The notes beneath the pieces are model-generated. The model saw nothing but the letters and a program-made list of their open reading frames with translations, made no database searches and was not told where the DNA came from. From NCBI RefSeq assembly GCF_029906345.1, contig NZ_JARYGY010000001.1, positions 470,851-534,850 of the forward strand: a stretch of 64,000 bases of DNA, written 5' to 3'. This document shows, piece after piece, positions 1-7,421 of the stretch (positions are counted from its first letter, which is position 1; every line of letters starts with the position of its first letter). This DNA is from Aquimarina mycalae. Lineage in GTDB: Bacteria > Bacteroidota > Bacteroidia > Flavobacteriales > Flavobacteriaceae. Both the position numbers and the translations under genes were made by a program.

Positions 1-853
1 CTGCAAGCGCATCCAAAAAGCGTGCCGAAGCATCAACTCCTTTTACATTAAGTCCCATTCCTTCGTACTGATTTAGTACTGAAGAAAACTCATTTTTACG
101 AAGTAATCCGTTGTTCACAAAAATACAGTGTAGATTACTTCCAATTGCTTTATGAAGTAAAACTGCAGCTACAGTAGAATCTACTCCTCCACTCAATCCA
201 AGTACAACTTTATCATTTCCTATTTTCTCCTTTAACTCTGCAACTGTAGTATCCACAAATGAGTTCGGTGTCCAATCAGGTTCGATACCAGCAATATTAA
301 TTAGAAAATTATCTAATAATTGTTTCCCATCTGTAGAATGGTATACTTCTGGATGAAATTGGATTGCGTAGGTATCTTCATTCTCAATCTTATATGCTGC
401 ATTAGCTACATCACCTGTACTTGCCAATAACACACCTCCTTCTGGCAATGTTTTTATAGTATCACTATGACTCATCCATACCTGTGAACCTACAGATATC
501 TTTTTAAAAAATTGTTCATCTGATTTTATAAAAGAAAGATTTGCTCTTCCATACTCTCTAGTATTAGATGGCGCAACTTCTCCTCCACTAAAATGTGCTA
601 AATACTGAGCCCCATAACACACCGCCAATAATGGTTTTTCACCTCTGATTTCTGATAAATCTGGATGTGGTGCATCTTCACCTCTTACAGAGAATGGAGA
701 GCCTGATAATACAACTGCTTTAAAATCTGATAAATTACCTGGTAATTTATTGAAAGGATGGATTTCACAATAAATATTTAACTCTCTTACTCTTCTTGCA
801 ATTAGTTGAGTATACTGTGATCCAAAATCTAAAATGAGTACGTTATTTTGCAT
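1..853 (-). CDS. guaA: GMP synthase (glutamine-hydrolysing), 3' part missing
   Basis: Makes GMP from XMP, ATP and glutamine in the cytosol. The reverse strand reads from an ATG at 853 off the left edge, giving about 284 of the usual ~510 codons. The N-terminal class I glutamine amidotransferase domain is complete: the nucleophile is Cys79 in [11 protein letters not shown], and the His and Glu are in QFHPEVYHS. It is followed by the P-loop of the ATP-pyrophosphatase domain ([10 protein letters not shown]). The end of that domain and the dimerisation domain lie outside the window. A full-match -7 box sits just 3 nt upstream of the ATG, so the mRNA may be leaderless. Identification is firm from the motifs. 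Confidence 0.97.
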   Translation of the reverse strand, partial: MQNNVLILDFGSQYTQLIARRVRELNIYCEIHPFNKLPGNLSDFKAVVLSGSPFSVRGEDAPHPDLSEIRGEKPLLAVCYGAQYLAHFSGGEVAPSNTREYGRANLSFIKSDEQFFKKISVGSQVWMSHSDTIKTLPEGGVLLASTGDVANAAYKIENEDTYAIQFHPEVYHSTDGKQLLDNFLINIAGIEPDWTPNSFVDTTVAELKEKIGNDKVVLGLSGGVDSTVAAVLLHKAIGSNLHCIFVNNGLLRKNEFSSVLNQYEGMGLNVKGVDASARFLDALA

Positions 854-856
854 AGG

Positions 857-864
857 CAAAAATA
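857..864 (-). promoter_or_regulatory. -7 promoter element of guaA
   Basis: TATTTTTG on the minus strand matches the Bacteroidota -7 consensus TAnnTTTG at every fixed base. Only three bases separate it from the guaA ATG at 853, so transcription should start at or within a few bases of the start codon. No clear TTG box is seen at the expected distance upstream. Confidence 0.55.
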
Positions 865-987
865 AAATTAAATTACAACCTCTGAAATCCTTACTGATAT
901 AATTTTCAACTTAGTTGATTATTTTACAAACACCCTGTCAATTGTCCTAAAAAATAACGACTTACTTAGTATATTTAAAGAAAAACT

Positions 988-1767
988 ATGAAATGTTCAA
1001 TTTTAAGCTATCTATTTTGTTGCTGTATCCTCATTTCAATTGTTTCTTGTAAGAGTGGTCTAGACACTAGAGGATCTTCTGACTATAAGAGTAGTATCAA
1101 CTCAGACTCTTTTACATCCATACCCTTAACTCCTGGAAATATAATTAGTACGATTAAGGTTGAAGATAATGAATCAGAGTGGAAATACGATTTAACTATT
1201 CCGAAAATTAAGGAAGGATCAAAAGTTCCATTATTTATTGTTCTTCATGGAGGTGTTGGAAGTAAAAACTACACAAAATTTAGTGATTGCCTTGTTGTTC
1301 CTGGTCTTAAAGATGCTGGAGGTTTTATTTTTAGTCCTTCTGGAGCTTGGCGCACATGGACTTTAGATCATTTAGAAAAACGAATACTCGATTTTATTGA
1401 TCTTGCAAAAAAACATTGGCCAATCGATCCCAATAAAGTTGTTTTAGTTGGATATAGTAATGGAGCATTGGCAGGATGGCAATATGCCAAAGATTACCCA
1501 AATGTTTTCTCTGCCATGATATTAATGGGTTCTAATTGTAAAGTAGATGAAAAATTAGATGTACCTATTTATGTCATTCAAGGAACTAAGGATCGATTCT
1601 TTCCTATTAAAAAAGCTAGAAAACGTATTGCTGAAGCAAAAAAATTAGGTTGCGACATCACTTTCATAGAAGCCGAAGGAAACACACACATTAAGGCATG
1701 TGAATATAAAGAAATACTAAAAACAAGTATTCCTTGGATGGAAAACAAAGTTTGGAAAACCAAATAG
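988..1767 (+). CDS. Secreted alpha/beta-hydrolase lipoprotein (LpqC/PHB-depolymerase-like esterase)
   Basis: A 259-residue protein with a lipoprotein signal peptide (lipobox IVSC, Cys21), so probably anchored in the outer or inner membrane facing the periplasm or outside. The mature part has an alpha/beta-hydrolase fold: an oxyanion-type FIVLHGG segment, the nucleophile elbow GYSNGA and a C-terminal GNTH segment for the catalytic His; the Asp is probably in GTKDRF. The arrangement resembles the phospholipase/carboxylesterase and polyhydroxybutyrate-depolymerase (LpqC) group. The substrate cannot be told from sequence. It stands alone, divergent from guaA and convergent with the ThuA gene, and is followed by a hairpin with a T run. 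Confidence 0.8.
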   Translation: MKCSILSYLFCCCILISIVSCKSGLDTRGSSDYKSSINSDSFTSIPLTPGNIISTIKVEDNESEWKYDLTIPKIKEGSKVPLFIVLHGGVGSKNYTKFSDCLVVPGLKDAGGFIFSPSGAWRTWTLDHLEKRILDFIDLAKKHWPIDPNKVVLVGYSNGALAGWQYAKDYPNVFSAMILMGSNCKVDEKLDVPIYVIQGTKDRFFPIKKARKRIAEAKKLGCDITFIEAEGNTHIKACEYKEILKTSIPWMENKVWKTK

Positions 1768-1794
1768 CATACTTATTTAAAGAAGTATGTTTTT
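1768..1794 (+). terminator. Rho-independent terminator after the esterase lipoprotein
   Basis: Directly after the stop codon a 7-bp stem (CATACTT / AAGTATG, 8-base loop) is followed by five Ts. Confidence 0.6.
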
Positions 1795-1849
1795 AATTTA
1801 TTTCTCTAAAGTTTTTGTAAATAAACAATGGTTATAGAACTCTTACCGA

Positions 1850-2860
1850 CTAGTTCTTAATAAATTTAAAACTACTTTTTTGCCTTCCTGAAATAAGTTG
1901 TCCTATATACAATCCTTGTGATAAGTTTCCGACATTAATATCTACGGTTGCTATCGCAGAAGGAATTTCTTCCTTATATACTAACTGTCCATTGATATCA
2001 TAAATTTGCAAGGTTTTGTTTTTAACTGTATTCGAAGTATCAAATGTAAAAATATCCTTTACTGGATTTGATGTGATCTGAAAAGGTATTTCTTCCTCAG
2101 GACCTCCCACACTTAATGTATTACCAATAACATATTTGATACCTTCTTCTATATGCTTTATAAAATCAGCATTACCTGTATAATCACTAGAATTATGTCC
2201 CAACGCAGTATAAAACGAGCGTCCTCCTCCATATTCTTTATACCATGAAATAGGTCTGGCCTCATCATAATCATTAGATCCAGTTGATTCTACCATTAAT
2301 AAATTAATATTACCATTAAATAACTGTCCTCCGTTATTCTTCCAATAATAATATTCTTCGGACTTGTTCCAGGTAGCACCCAGAAAATCAACTGAAGGAT
2401 GAGAATTTACCACGGTCATATCTGCATTAAAATTGTTACTCGTATGATTAGGTCCTGATTGCACAATCCCACCAACCAGATCGTTGTAAAAGCTCCAACT
2501 ATTATCCCGATACGTATCTGTAGCCGCATGTATCCCTAAAAAACCTCCTCCAGCAGCGATAAAATCCTCAAAAGCTTGTTGTTGTGAAGTATTCAATAAG
2601 TTATTACCACTAGTATTACACCATATTACTGCACTATATTGTGCCAGATTACCCGCAGTAAAATCATTAGCATCATCGGTTTGATCTGTTGTCCACAGTC
2701 CATTGGAGTTCCCTAAATTGGTAATCATAGTAACACCAGCTCCTATTGAACCATGAGTAAATCCGTTAGTTTTAGTAAATACTAGTACTTTATCCTGAGC
2801 AAATAGTGTAGTAAACAAAAAGGATAGTGATAAGGTAATTAAGAGGGTTTGTGTTTTCAT
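1850..2860 (-). CDS. Secreted ThuA-domain protein with T9SS C-terminal sorting domain
   Basis: 336 residues. A Sec signal peptide (to about residue 21, ending FAQ) precedes a ThuA/trehalose-utilisation-like domain (about 22-245), a flavodoxin-like, glutamine-amidotransferase-related fold seen in many Bacteroidota exported proteins; LGIHAATDTYRD and ALGHNSSDY are typical segments. The last ~75 residues, from TSNPVKD to KFIKN with LSQGLYIG, form a type A C-terminal sorting domain, so the protein should cross the outer membrane by the type IX system and be surface-attached or released. ThuA-domain proteins are often linked to carbohydrate metabolism; the exact role here is unknown. Monocistronic and convergent with the esterase gene. 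Confidence 0.85.
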   Translation of the reverse strand: MKTQTLLITLSLSFLFTTLFAQDKVLVFTKTNGFTHGSIGAGVTMITNLGNSNGLWTTDQTDDANDFTAGNLAQYSAVIWCNTSGNNLLNTSQQQAFEDFIAAGGGFLGIHAATDTYRDNSWSFYNDLVGGIVQSGPNHTSNNFNADMTVVNSHPSVDFLGATWNKSEEYYYWKNNGGQLFNGNINLLMVESTGSNDYDEARPISWYKEYGGGRSFYTALGHNSSDYTGNADFIKHIEEGIKYVIGNTLSVGGPEEEIPFQITSNPVKDIFTFDTSNTVKNKTLQIYDINGQLVYKEEIPSAIATVDINVGNLSQGLYIGQLISGRQKSSFKFIKN

Positions 2861-3089
2861 GACGTTAAGAGTTTGTTACATCATAACGTGTGTAATTACC
2901 ATAAAATTATACATTCTAAATAAGCTTATCTTGTAATGTATGAAATGTACGCTCTTTATAAACACAAAATATAAATAATAGCTTCTGCTAAGAGTTTACC
3001 TAAAAAACCTAAAGTATTATATCATTATTTACCCAGACAGCTCTCTATAATTCCTTAAAAAAAGTGTCAACAAAATTGATTTCTGATTT

Positions 3090-3416
3090 TTAATCTGTAA
3101 GATTTTCATTCAATTTTATAACCTGATTAATAAAATATAGAAAAACCAACGTAATCATTACAAATATTGGAGTTTTATTAACCTCTCCCAACAAGTTTAA
3201 AAAACTACTATCGGTACTTAAGAACTTATAAAGAAAAAAGGTTATAGTCAATACTAATGATGAGCAAACAATCAAAACAGGTTTAAAAGACCACCAAAAA
3301 GAAATCTTTTCTACCTTTTGATCTTTCTCAATGGTATCCATTAGTTTATTAATAAAATCATCAGAAGTCTCTATGGCACTTTTACCCATGATTTTTTTCA
3401 GTTCTTCTTCTTTCAT
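3090..3416 (-). CDS. Small membrane protein, probable anti-sigma partner
   Basis: 108 residues, starting four bases inside the end of the upstream sigma-factor gene (ATGA-type overlap), which implies translational coupling. It has a soluble N-terminal ~45 residues (MKEEELKKIMGKSAIETSDDF...) and two predicted membrane helices (about 46-66 and 81-99). Membrane proteins encoded immediately after an ECF sigma factor in Bacteroidota are commonly its regulators, so an anti-sigma role is inferred from size, topology and position. I recognise no zinc-binding anti-sigma motif and no named family. Confidence 0.6.
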   Translation of the reverse strand: MKEEELKKIMGKSAIETSDDFINKLMDTIEKDQKVEKISFWWSFKPVLIVCSSLVLTITFFLYKFLSTDSSFLNLLGEVNKTPIFVMITLVFLYFINQVIKLNENLTD

Positions 3417-3979
3417 AACAAATGTTTTAAATCGTTTCCTAGCAATTGTTTTAATTGAAAATATAAGTTTTCTCTACCTCTATGTAAGTCAACTTTAATT
3501 TTTGACGTTGAAAAGCCAGTAACATCTTCAATTTCTTTAATTCTTAATTCACTGAGATAAAAAAGACGTAACAATAATGATTCATCTGGTTTTAATTTTT
3601 CTAAGGCGAGATGAATATATTTTTTTTGATCAGCCTCATTCAACTTATTTTTATCCACAGTAGGAATGTTAAATGCATCGATTACTGGTGTTGTATTCTT
3701 TTTTTGTTTTTTAAGTTCATTATAACTCGTGTTAACAACAATTCTATACAACCAAGTCGAAAACGAAGCGTTAAATTTAAATGTATTAAGCTTATGAAAC
3801 ACCTTAACAAATACATCTTGCAATACGTCTTCTGCCAGTATTTTATCTTTTAAAATAGAAGACGCAAGAGAAAGTGATACGTCCTTATATGCATAGACAA
3901 GTTGTCTAAAAGCGTTCGTATCACCTTCTTTGATCTTACGTATTAATTCGTAATCCCGTTCTTTTGGATTATTCTTCAA
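3413..3979 (-). CDS. ECF-type RNA polymerase sigma factor
   Basis: 188 residues with the two-domain plan of ECF sigma factors: region 2 (about 25-95; segments FRQLVYAYKD, LAEDVLQDVFVKVF, FSTWLYRIVVNTSYNELKK) and region 4 (about 125-175; LKPDESLLLRLFYLSELRIKEIEDVTGFSTSKIKVDLHRGRE-like helix-turn-helix). It directs RNA polymerase to a specific regulon. It overlaps the preceding 109-residue membrane-protein gene by 11 nt and the following probable anti-sigma gene by 4 nt, so the three form one operon. The signal and regulon cannot be read from the sequence. Confidence 0.92.
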   Translation of the reverse strand: MKNNPKERDYELIRKIKEGDTNAFRQLVYAYKDVSLSLASSILKDKILAEDVLQDVFVKVFHKLNTFKFNASFSTWLYRIVVNTSYNELKKQKKNTTPVIDAFNIPTVDKNKLNEADQKKYIHLALEKLKPDESLLLRLFYLSELRIKEIEDVTGFSTSKIKVDLHRGRENLYFQLKQLLGNDLKHLL

Positions 3980-4298
3980 GTCGTTTTCTTATAAAATGAG
4001 CAACTACTAGTCCCATTGCGCCAAAGATTAAAATAGTTCCCCAAACTAGCAGATCCATTGTGTCTTCTAATAAGTCCATAGTTGTAAATATGGATGACAC
4101 CAATAGCCCTACTCCCAAACCAAACACTATGCATCCTATATCTAAGTATTTGAATTTATGATTTTTTGATTCTAGATACACACCTTTCTCAATCATTGCT
4201 TTCTTTATGAGGTATGTATATCGTGCTATGATAAATACCATAAGTAACACTGCTATAAACATTGTAGCAATTGCTAAAAACTCGTTTAAATTTTTCAT
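3969..4298 (-). CDS. Small inner-membrane protein upstream of the sigma factor
   Basis: 109 residues with three predicted membrane helices (about 8-28, 50-71 and 83-103), a Lys-rich loop between the first two, and a basic C-terminus (HFIRKRLEE). It matches no family I can name. Its stop codon lies inside the start of the sigma gene (11-nt overlap), so it is the first gene of a three-gene operon and may sense or tune that sigma factor. That role is inferred from position only. Confidence 0.6.
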   Translation of the reverse strand: MKNLNEFLAIATMFIAVLLMVFIIARYTYLIKKAMIEKGVYLESKNHKFKYLDIGCIVFGLGVGLLVSSIFTTMDLLEDTMDLLVWGTILIFGAMGLVVAHFIRKRLEE

Positions 4299-4307
4299 AT
4301 TTTTTCT

Positions 4308-5420
4308 TTAAAAATGTTCTCCGATAAGTTGTTCTATACTATTTAATAAAGGAAATAAATTATTTGAATTCCCAAACATTACAAAGCCATATTCTTGCTC
4401 AGGAATGAACATGGCATATGCCTGAAAATCCTGATTGTTTCCAGTGTGTAAATGCATTAACCCGTTAGATGTTGGTTTTTGAGCAAAACCAAGCCCCCAT
4501 CCTGTTTGACCTGTTTCTTTTAACAATTCACTATCCGATTTAAAATGATTATGCTCCTTAAGCATTTCATCTCGAGTAGATTTTTTAATATTTTTGGGAT
4601 TCATCATCTCTATCAGAAACATGGCATAATCTTGTGCATCAGAATGTAAACTAAAGCCTGGTCCCACTCTTTTATACTTATTGATTTCTTGGGTCATTTT
4701 ACCATCAATATGTCCTCTAGCCACATCTTTATCATACTTCGTATTCCAAGTATAAAGGCTTCTATTCATACCTATAGGATGTGCTGCTTCCTTTATAAAA
4801 AGCGAGTCTAATTTTGGTCCCCAACCTATACCTAGTTTCCTTCCGAAAGCGGCTCCCAAGTGCTGATATGCCTCTCCAGAATACGAAAAATCTGTTCCTG
4901 GTTCGAATGCAATAGTTATAGGCTTTCCTCGAACCCAGTTTGGTATTCCAGATCCATGAGATAATATAATTCTTGGTGTTAATGTCTTATATGCTGTTAA
5001 AGACTCTGGAGCAATGACACCTTCTGTAAACATAGATTTCAGATATGGATAAATCGATTTATCTAAATCTAATGCTCCTTTTTCCACCATTTTCATTAAA
5101 AAATATGCAAATAGTGGCTTAGAAAGTGATGCTCCTTCAAAAATAGTTTGCTTATCTACTGGTTTCTTAGTTTCTGTATTTGCTATCCCAAATGTTTTAT
5201 GATAAACTATATCATTTTTGTTTACAATGGCAATAGAAATTCCAGGTATTTTAATTGAATCCATCGCTTTTTGAATATACTGATTCAACACAGACGCCTC
5301 AATCTTCCTGCCATCAGGAGTTCGTATGAAATTGTTTTTGGACTGTCCAAAAGACACGGTATACATTATGATAAAAGATAGCATTGTTGCTACTTTTACT
5401 GTTCGTTTTAATTGATTCAT
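4308..5420 (-). CDS. Exported serine hydrolase, beta-lactamase/class C PBP family
   Basis: 370 residues with a Sec signal peptide ending near FGQ (about residue 26). The penicillin-recognising fold is marked by the S-x-x-K motif SLSK at 98-101, the Y-x-x motif YSG near residue 180 (FSYSGEAYQHLGA) and a C-terminal HTG triad (LHTGNNQDF). Members include esterases, D-aminopeptidases and peptidoglycan-modifying enzymes; the substrate here is unknown. It ends 9 nt before the membrane-protein gene of the sigma operon and may be co-transcribed with it. Two more hydrolases of this superfamily lie in the window (21.8 and 48.8 kb) but are not close copies. Confidence 0.85.
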   Translation of the reverse strand: MNQLKRTVKVATMLSFIIMYTVSFGQSKNNFIRTPDGRKIEASVLNQYIQKAMDSIKIPGISIAIVNKNDIVYHKTFGIANTETKKPVDKQTIFEGASLSKPLFAYFLMKMVEKGALDLDKSIYPYLKSMFTEGVIAPESLTAYKTLTPRIILSHGSGIPNWVRGKPITIAFEPGTDFSYSGEAYQHLGAAFGRKLGIGWGPKLDSLFIKEAAHPIGMNRSLYTWNTKYDKDVARGHIDGKMTQEINKYKRVGPGFSLHSDAQDYAMFLIEMMNPKNIKKSTRDEMLKEHNHFKSDSELLKETGQTGWGLGFAQKPTSNGLMHLHTGNNQDFQAYAMFIPEQEYGFVMFGNSNNLFPLLNSIEQLIGEHF

Positions 5421-5550
5421 TTTATCGGATTTTGAATGTGAGTAAAATATATTATTGCGAATTCACATCCATTGGACAAGATGACTAAAAAAAAGGTTAC
5501 AAAATAGATATCAAACTATTTCAAGTATACTGCAATAGCTATAACAAAAG

Positions 5551-5585
5551 TCGATAACTCGAATTAAAACATATTCGATTGTCGA
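5551..5585 (-). terminator. Probable terminator downstream of bshC
   Basis: An interrupted inverted repeat (TCGACAATCGAAT pairing with ATTCGAGTTATCGA on the minus strand, loop about 8 nt) lies 27 nt past the bshC stop and is followed by CTTTTG. The T run is weak, so confidence is limited. Confidence 0.35.
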
Positions 5586-5611
5586 AATAAAACACAGATA
5601 TATTTAAGAGA

Positions 5612-7207
5612 CTATTGCTTAATAATTATAAATTCTCCCTGTAAAGGATTTAGTTGTTTTATAAGTTCAGGAATTAACTGCTCCCCATATTCTAAATACA
5701 TTTCGGAGAAATTGGTGTTACGTTCTTGTAAGCTTTGATTAGGGAATAGTTCATTTTGGATCTCAGTTAAACGTTTTACCTGATCACTAAGCTTTATTCT
5801 TTGGGCTTTTAGTAATCGTTTTTCTAATACATCTAATCCCTTAAGCTGTTTTACTTCTTGAGCTTTGACAGCATTGACAAAGGTTACATCTGTTTGCTCG
5901 GCTAACTCATACATTCCTTTAAACTGTTCTTTCAGATGTTCACGTTGTGGATTAAAATTAATATCAATATTAGATATTTGCCTTACTTTACGATTTATTA
6001 ATTCATGTTGTTTTAAGAATAATTCTATATTCGCAACCTTCAACTTCTTAATTTTATCTGCCTGTTTTTCTGTTTGAATCAAGACCGAATTACGAAGTAG
6101 CAATATCGGAAAAGGAACTGCTACAGCGTCAAAATAATCTTTCAATTCTAACCAATATGCCAATTCTCCACCACCTCCAATATAGCAAAGATTAGGTAAA
6201 ATTACTTCTTGATATAACGGCCTCATCATTACGTTTGGACTAAACCGTTCTGGGAGCTCAGAGAGTTCTTTTAGTATTTCGCTCTTAGTCCAAGAAATGT
6301 CCGTATTGTTTACAGAATACGCTCCATTATTTTCTATGATACGTTCTCGCAATCCTTCGGAAAGATAAAAAAGATTAATCTCTCTTGGGTTTACCTGCAC
6401 CTTATACCCTTTAGCACTGAGTTTTTCTGCTTTGGGTAATACCGTATCATAAGAAATCTGCATTTCCAATTCTTTTTCCATATACGGAATAAAAAGACGT
6501 TTTAATTCTCGATCATTGGCATCAATTATAACCAATCCTTGATCACGAAATAGCTCATTAGCCAAATACCTGGTTGCATCTGCTAAATTAGAGTGTTCTA
6601 GATATGCCTCTTTAAAAAGTAATTTTAACCGTTCTGCATTTCGTCCTGAACCTATTTCCGAAGAAAATATATCAAAAACTTTATCCAATCCTTCAGTATC
6701 AAATACTCCAACAGCTCCTCCATCTTTATGATTCCATTGGATTTTTTTTCCAAAAAGATTAAAATAGTTTATTTCATCAAAATCATGATCCTCAGTTGCC
6801 ATCCAATAAACTGGAACAAAATTGTATTCTGGATGTCTATCCTTTAAAACCCTAGTAAGATTAATTGTTGAAACAATTTTATATAAAAAATATAATGGCC
6901 CTGTAAAGAGGTTTAGTTGATGGCCTGTAGTAATTGTAAATGTGGTATCCTTAGCAAGTAATGTGATATTTTCTTGAGTTTCCTCAGATGTATTAATTTC
7001 CTTATACTGAGATATCAAAACATCTTTCAAAACCTTACGATGTTCTTTAGTGTACGATTGTTGTTTATCCTCGAATTGGCTTTTAAAATTCTCTATTTTA
7101 GGAAAACGATGATAAAATTCTTTTAACTCATGTTTTTCGTCTAAATAATCACATATAAAAGATGAAAAGTAATTCGTATCTCTAAACGGAATACAGTCAC
7201 TAGGCAT
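5612..7207 (-). CDS. bshC: Bacillithiol biosynthesis cysteine-adding enzyme
   Basis: 531 residues, the usual BshC length. It adds cysteine to glucosaminyl-malate in the last step of bacillithiol synthesis, the low-molecular-weight thiol used by Firmicutes and many Bacteroidota in place of glutathione. The N-terminus (CIPFRDTNYFSSFICDYL), the TITTGHQLNLFTGPLYFLYK segment, the EDHDFDEIN motif and YIGGGGELAYWLELKDYF match the family from start to end; a coiled-coil region (about 400-480) precedes the C-terminus. bshA and bshB are not in the window, which is common because the pathway is usually split. It is transcribed alone, divergent from the M14 peptidase gene. Confidence 0.95.
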   Translation of the reverse strand: MPSDCIPFRDTNYFSSFICDYLDEKHELKEFYHRFPKIENFKSQFEDKQQSYTKEHRKVLKDVLISQYKEINTSEETQENITLLAKDTTFTITTGHQLNLFTGPLYFLYKIVSTINLTRVLKDRHPEYNFVPVYWMATEDHDFDEINYFNLFGKKIQWNHKDGGAVGVFDTEGLDKVFDIFSSEIGSGRNAERLKLLFKEAYLEHSNLADATRYLANELFRDQGLVIIDANDRELKRLFIPYMEKELEMQISYDTVLPKAEKLSAKGYKVQVNPREINLFYLSEGLRERIIENNGAYSVNNTDISWTKSEILKELSELPERFSPNVMMRPLYQEVILPNLCYIGGGGELAYWLELKDYFDAVAVPFPILLLRNSVLIQTEKQADKIKKLKVANIELFLKQHELINRKVRQISNIDINFNPQREHLKEQFKGMYELAEQTDVTFVNAVKAQEVKQLKGLDVLEKRLLKAQRIKLSDQVKRLTEIQNELFPNQSLQERNTNFSEMYLEYGEQLIPELIKQLNPLQGEFIIIKQ

Positions 7208-7421
7208 AAGGTCTAAATTTTGATCGATAAATATACGGCGGATTGTGATTGCATCTGTTTTTTTATATTTTTTTTAATAGTTAGTCATTTCCAAATCATA
7301 TTCAGGATTTCGCGGTAAACCTAAATTTATAAATATGGGCCATTTCAAATCCTAAATTTTAGTTAATACGATTTATATCCTAAATTTAAGGCGGTATTTT
7401 ACCACAATTAAATACATCTCA

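Noticed and set aside
3611..3853. 80-codon + strand frame inside the sigma gene
   Set aside because: Shadow of the sigma-factor coding sequence, Phe/Ile-rich and without a start context.
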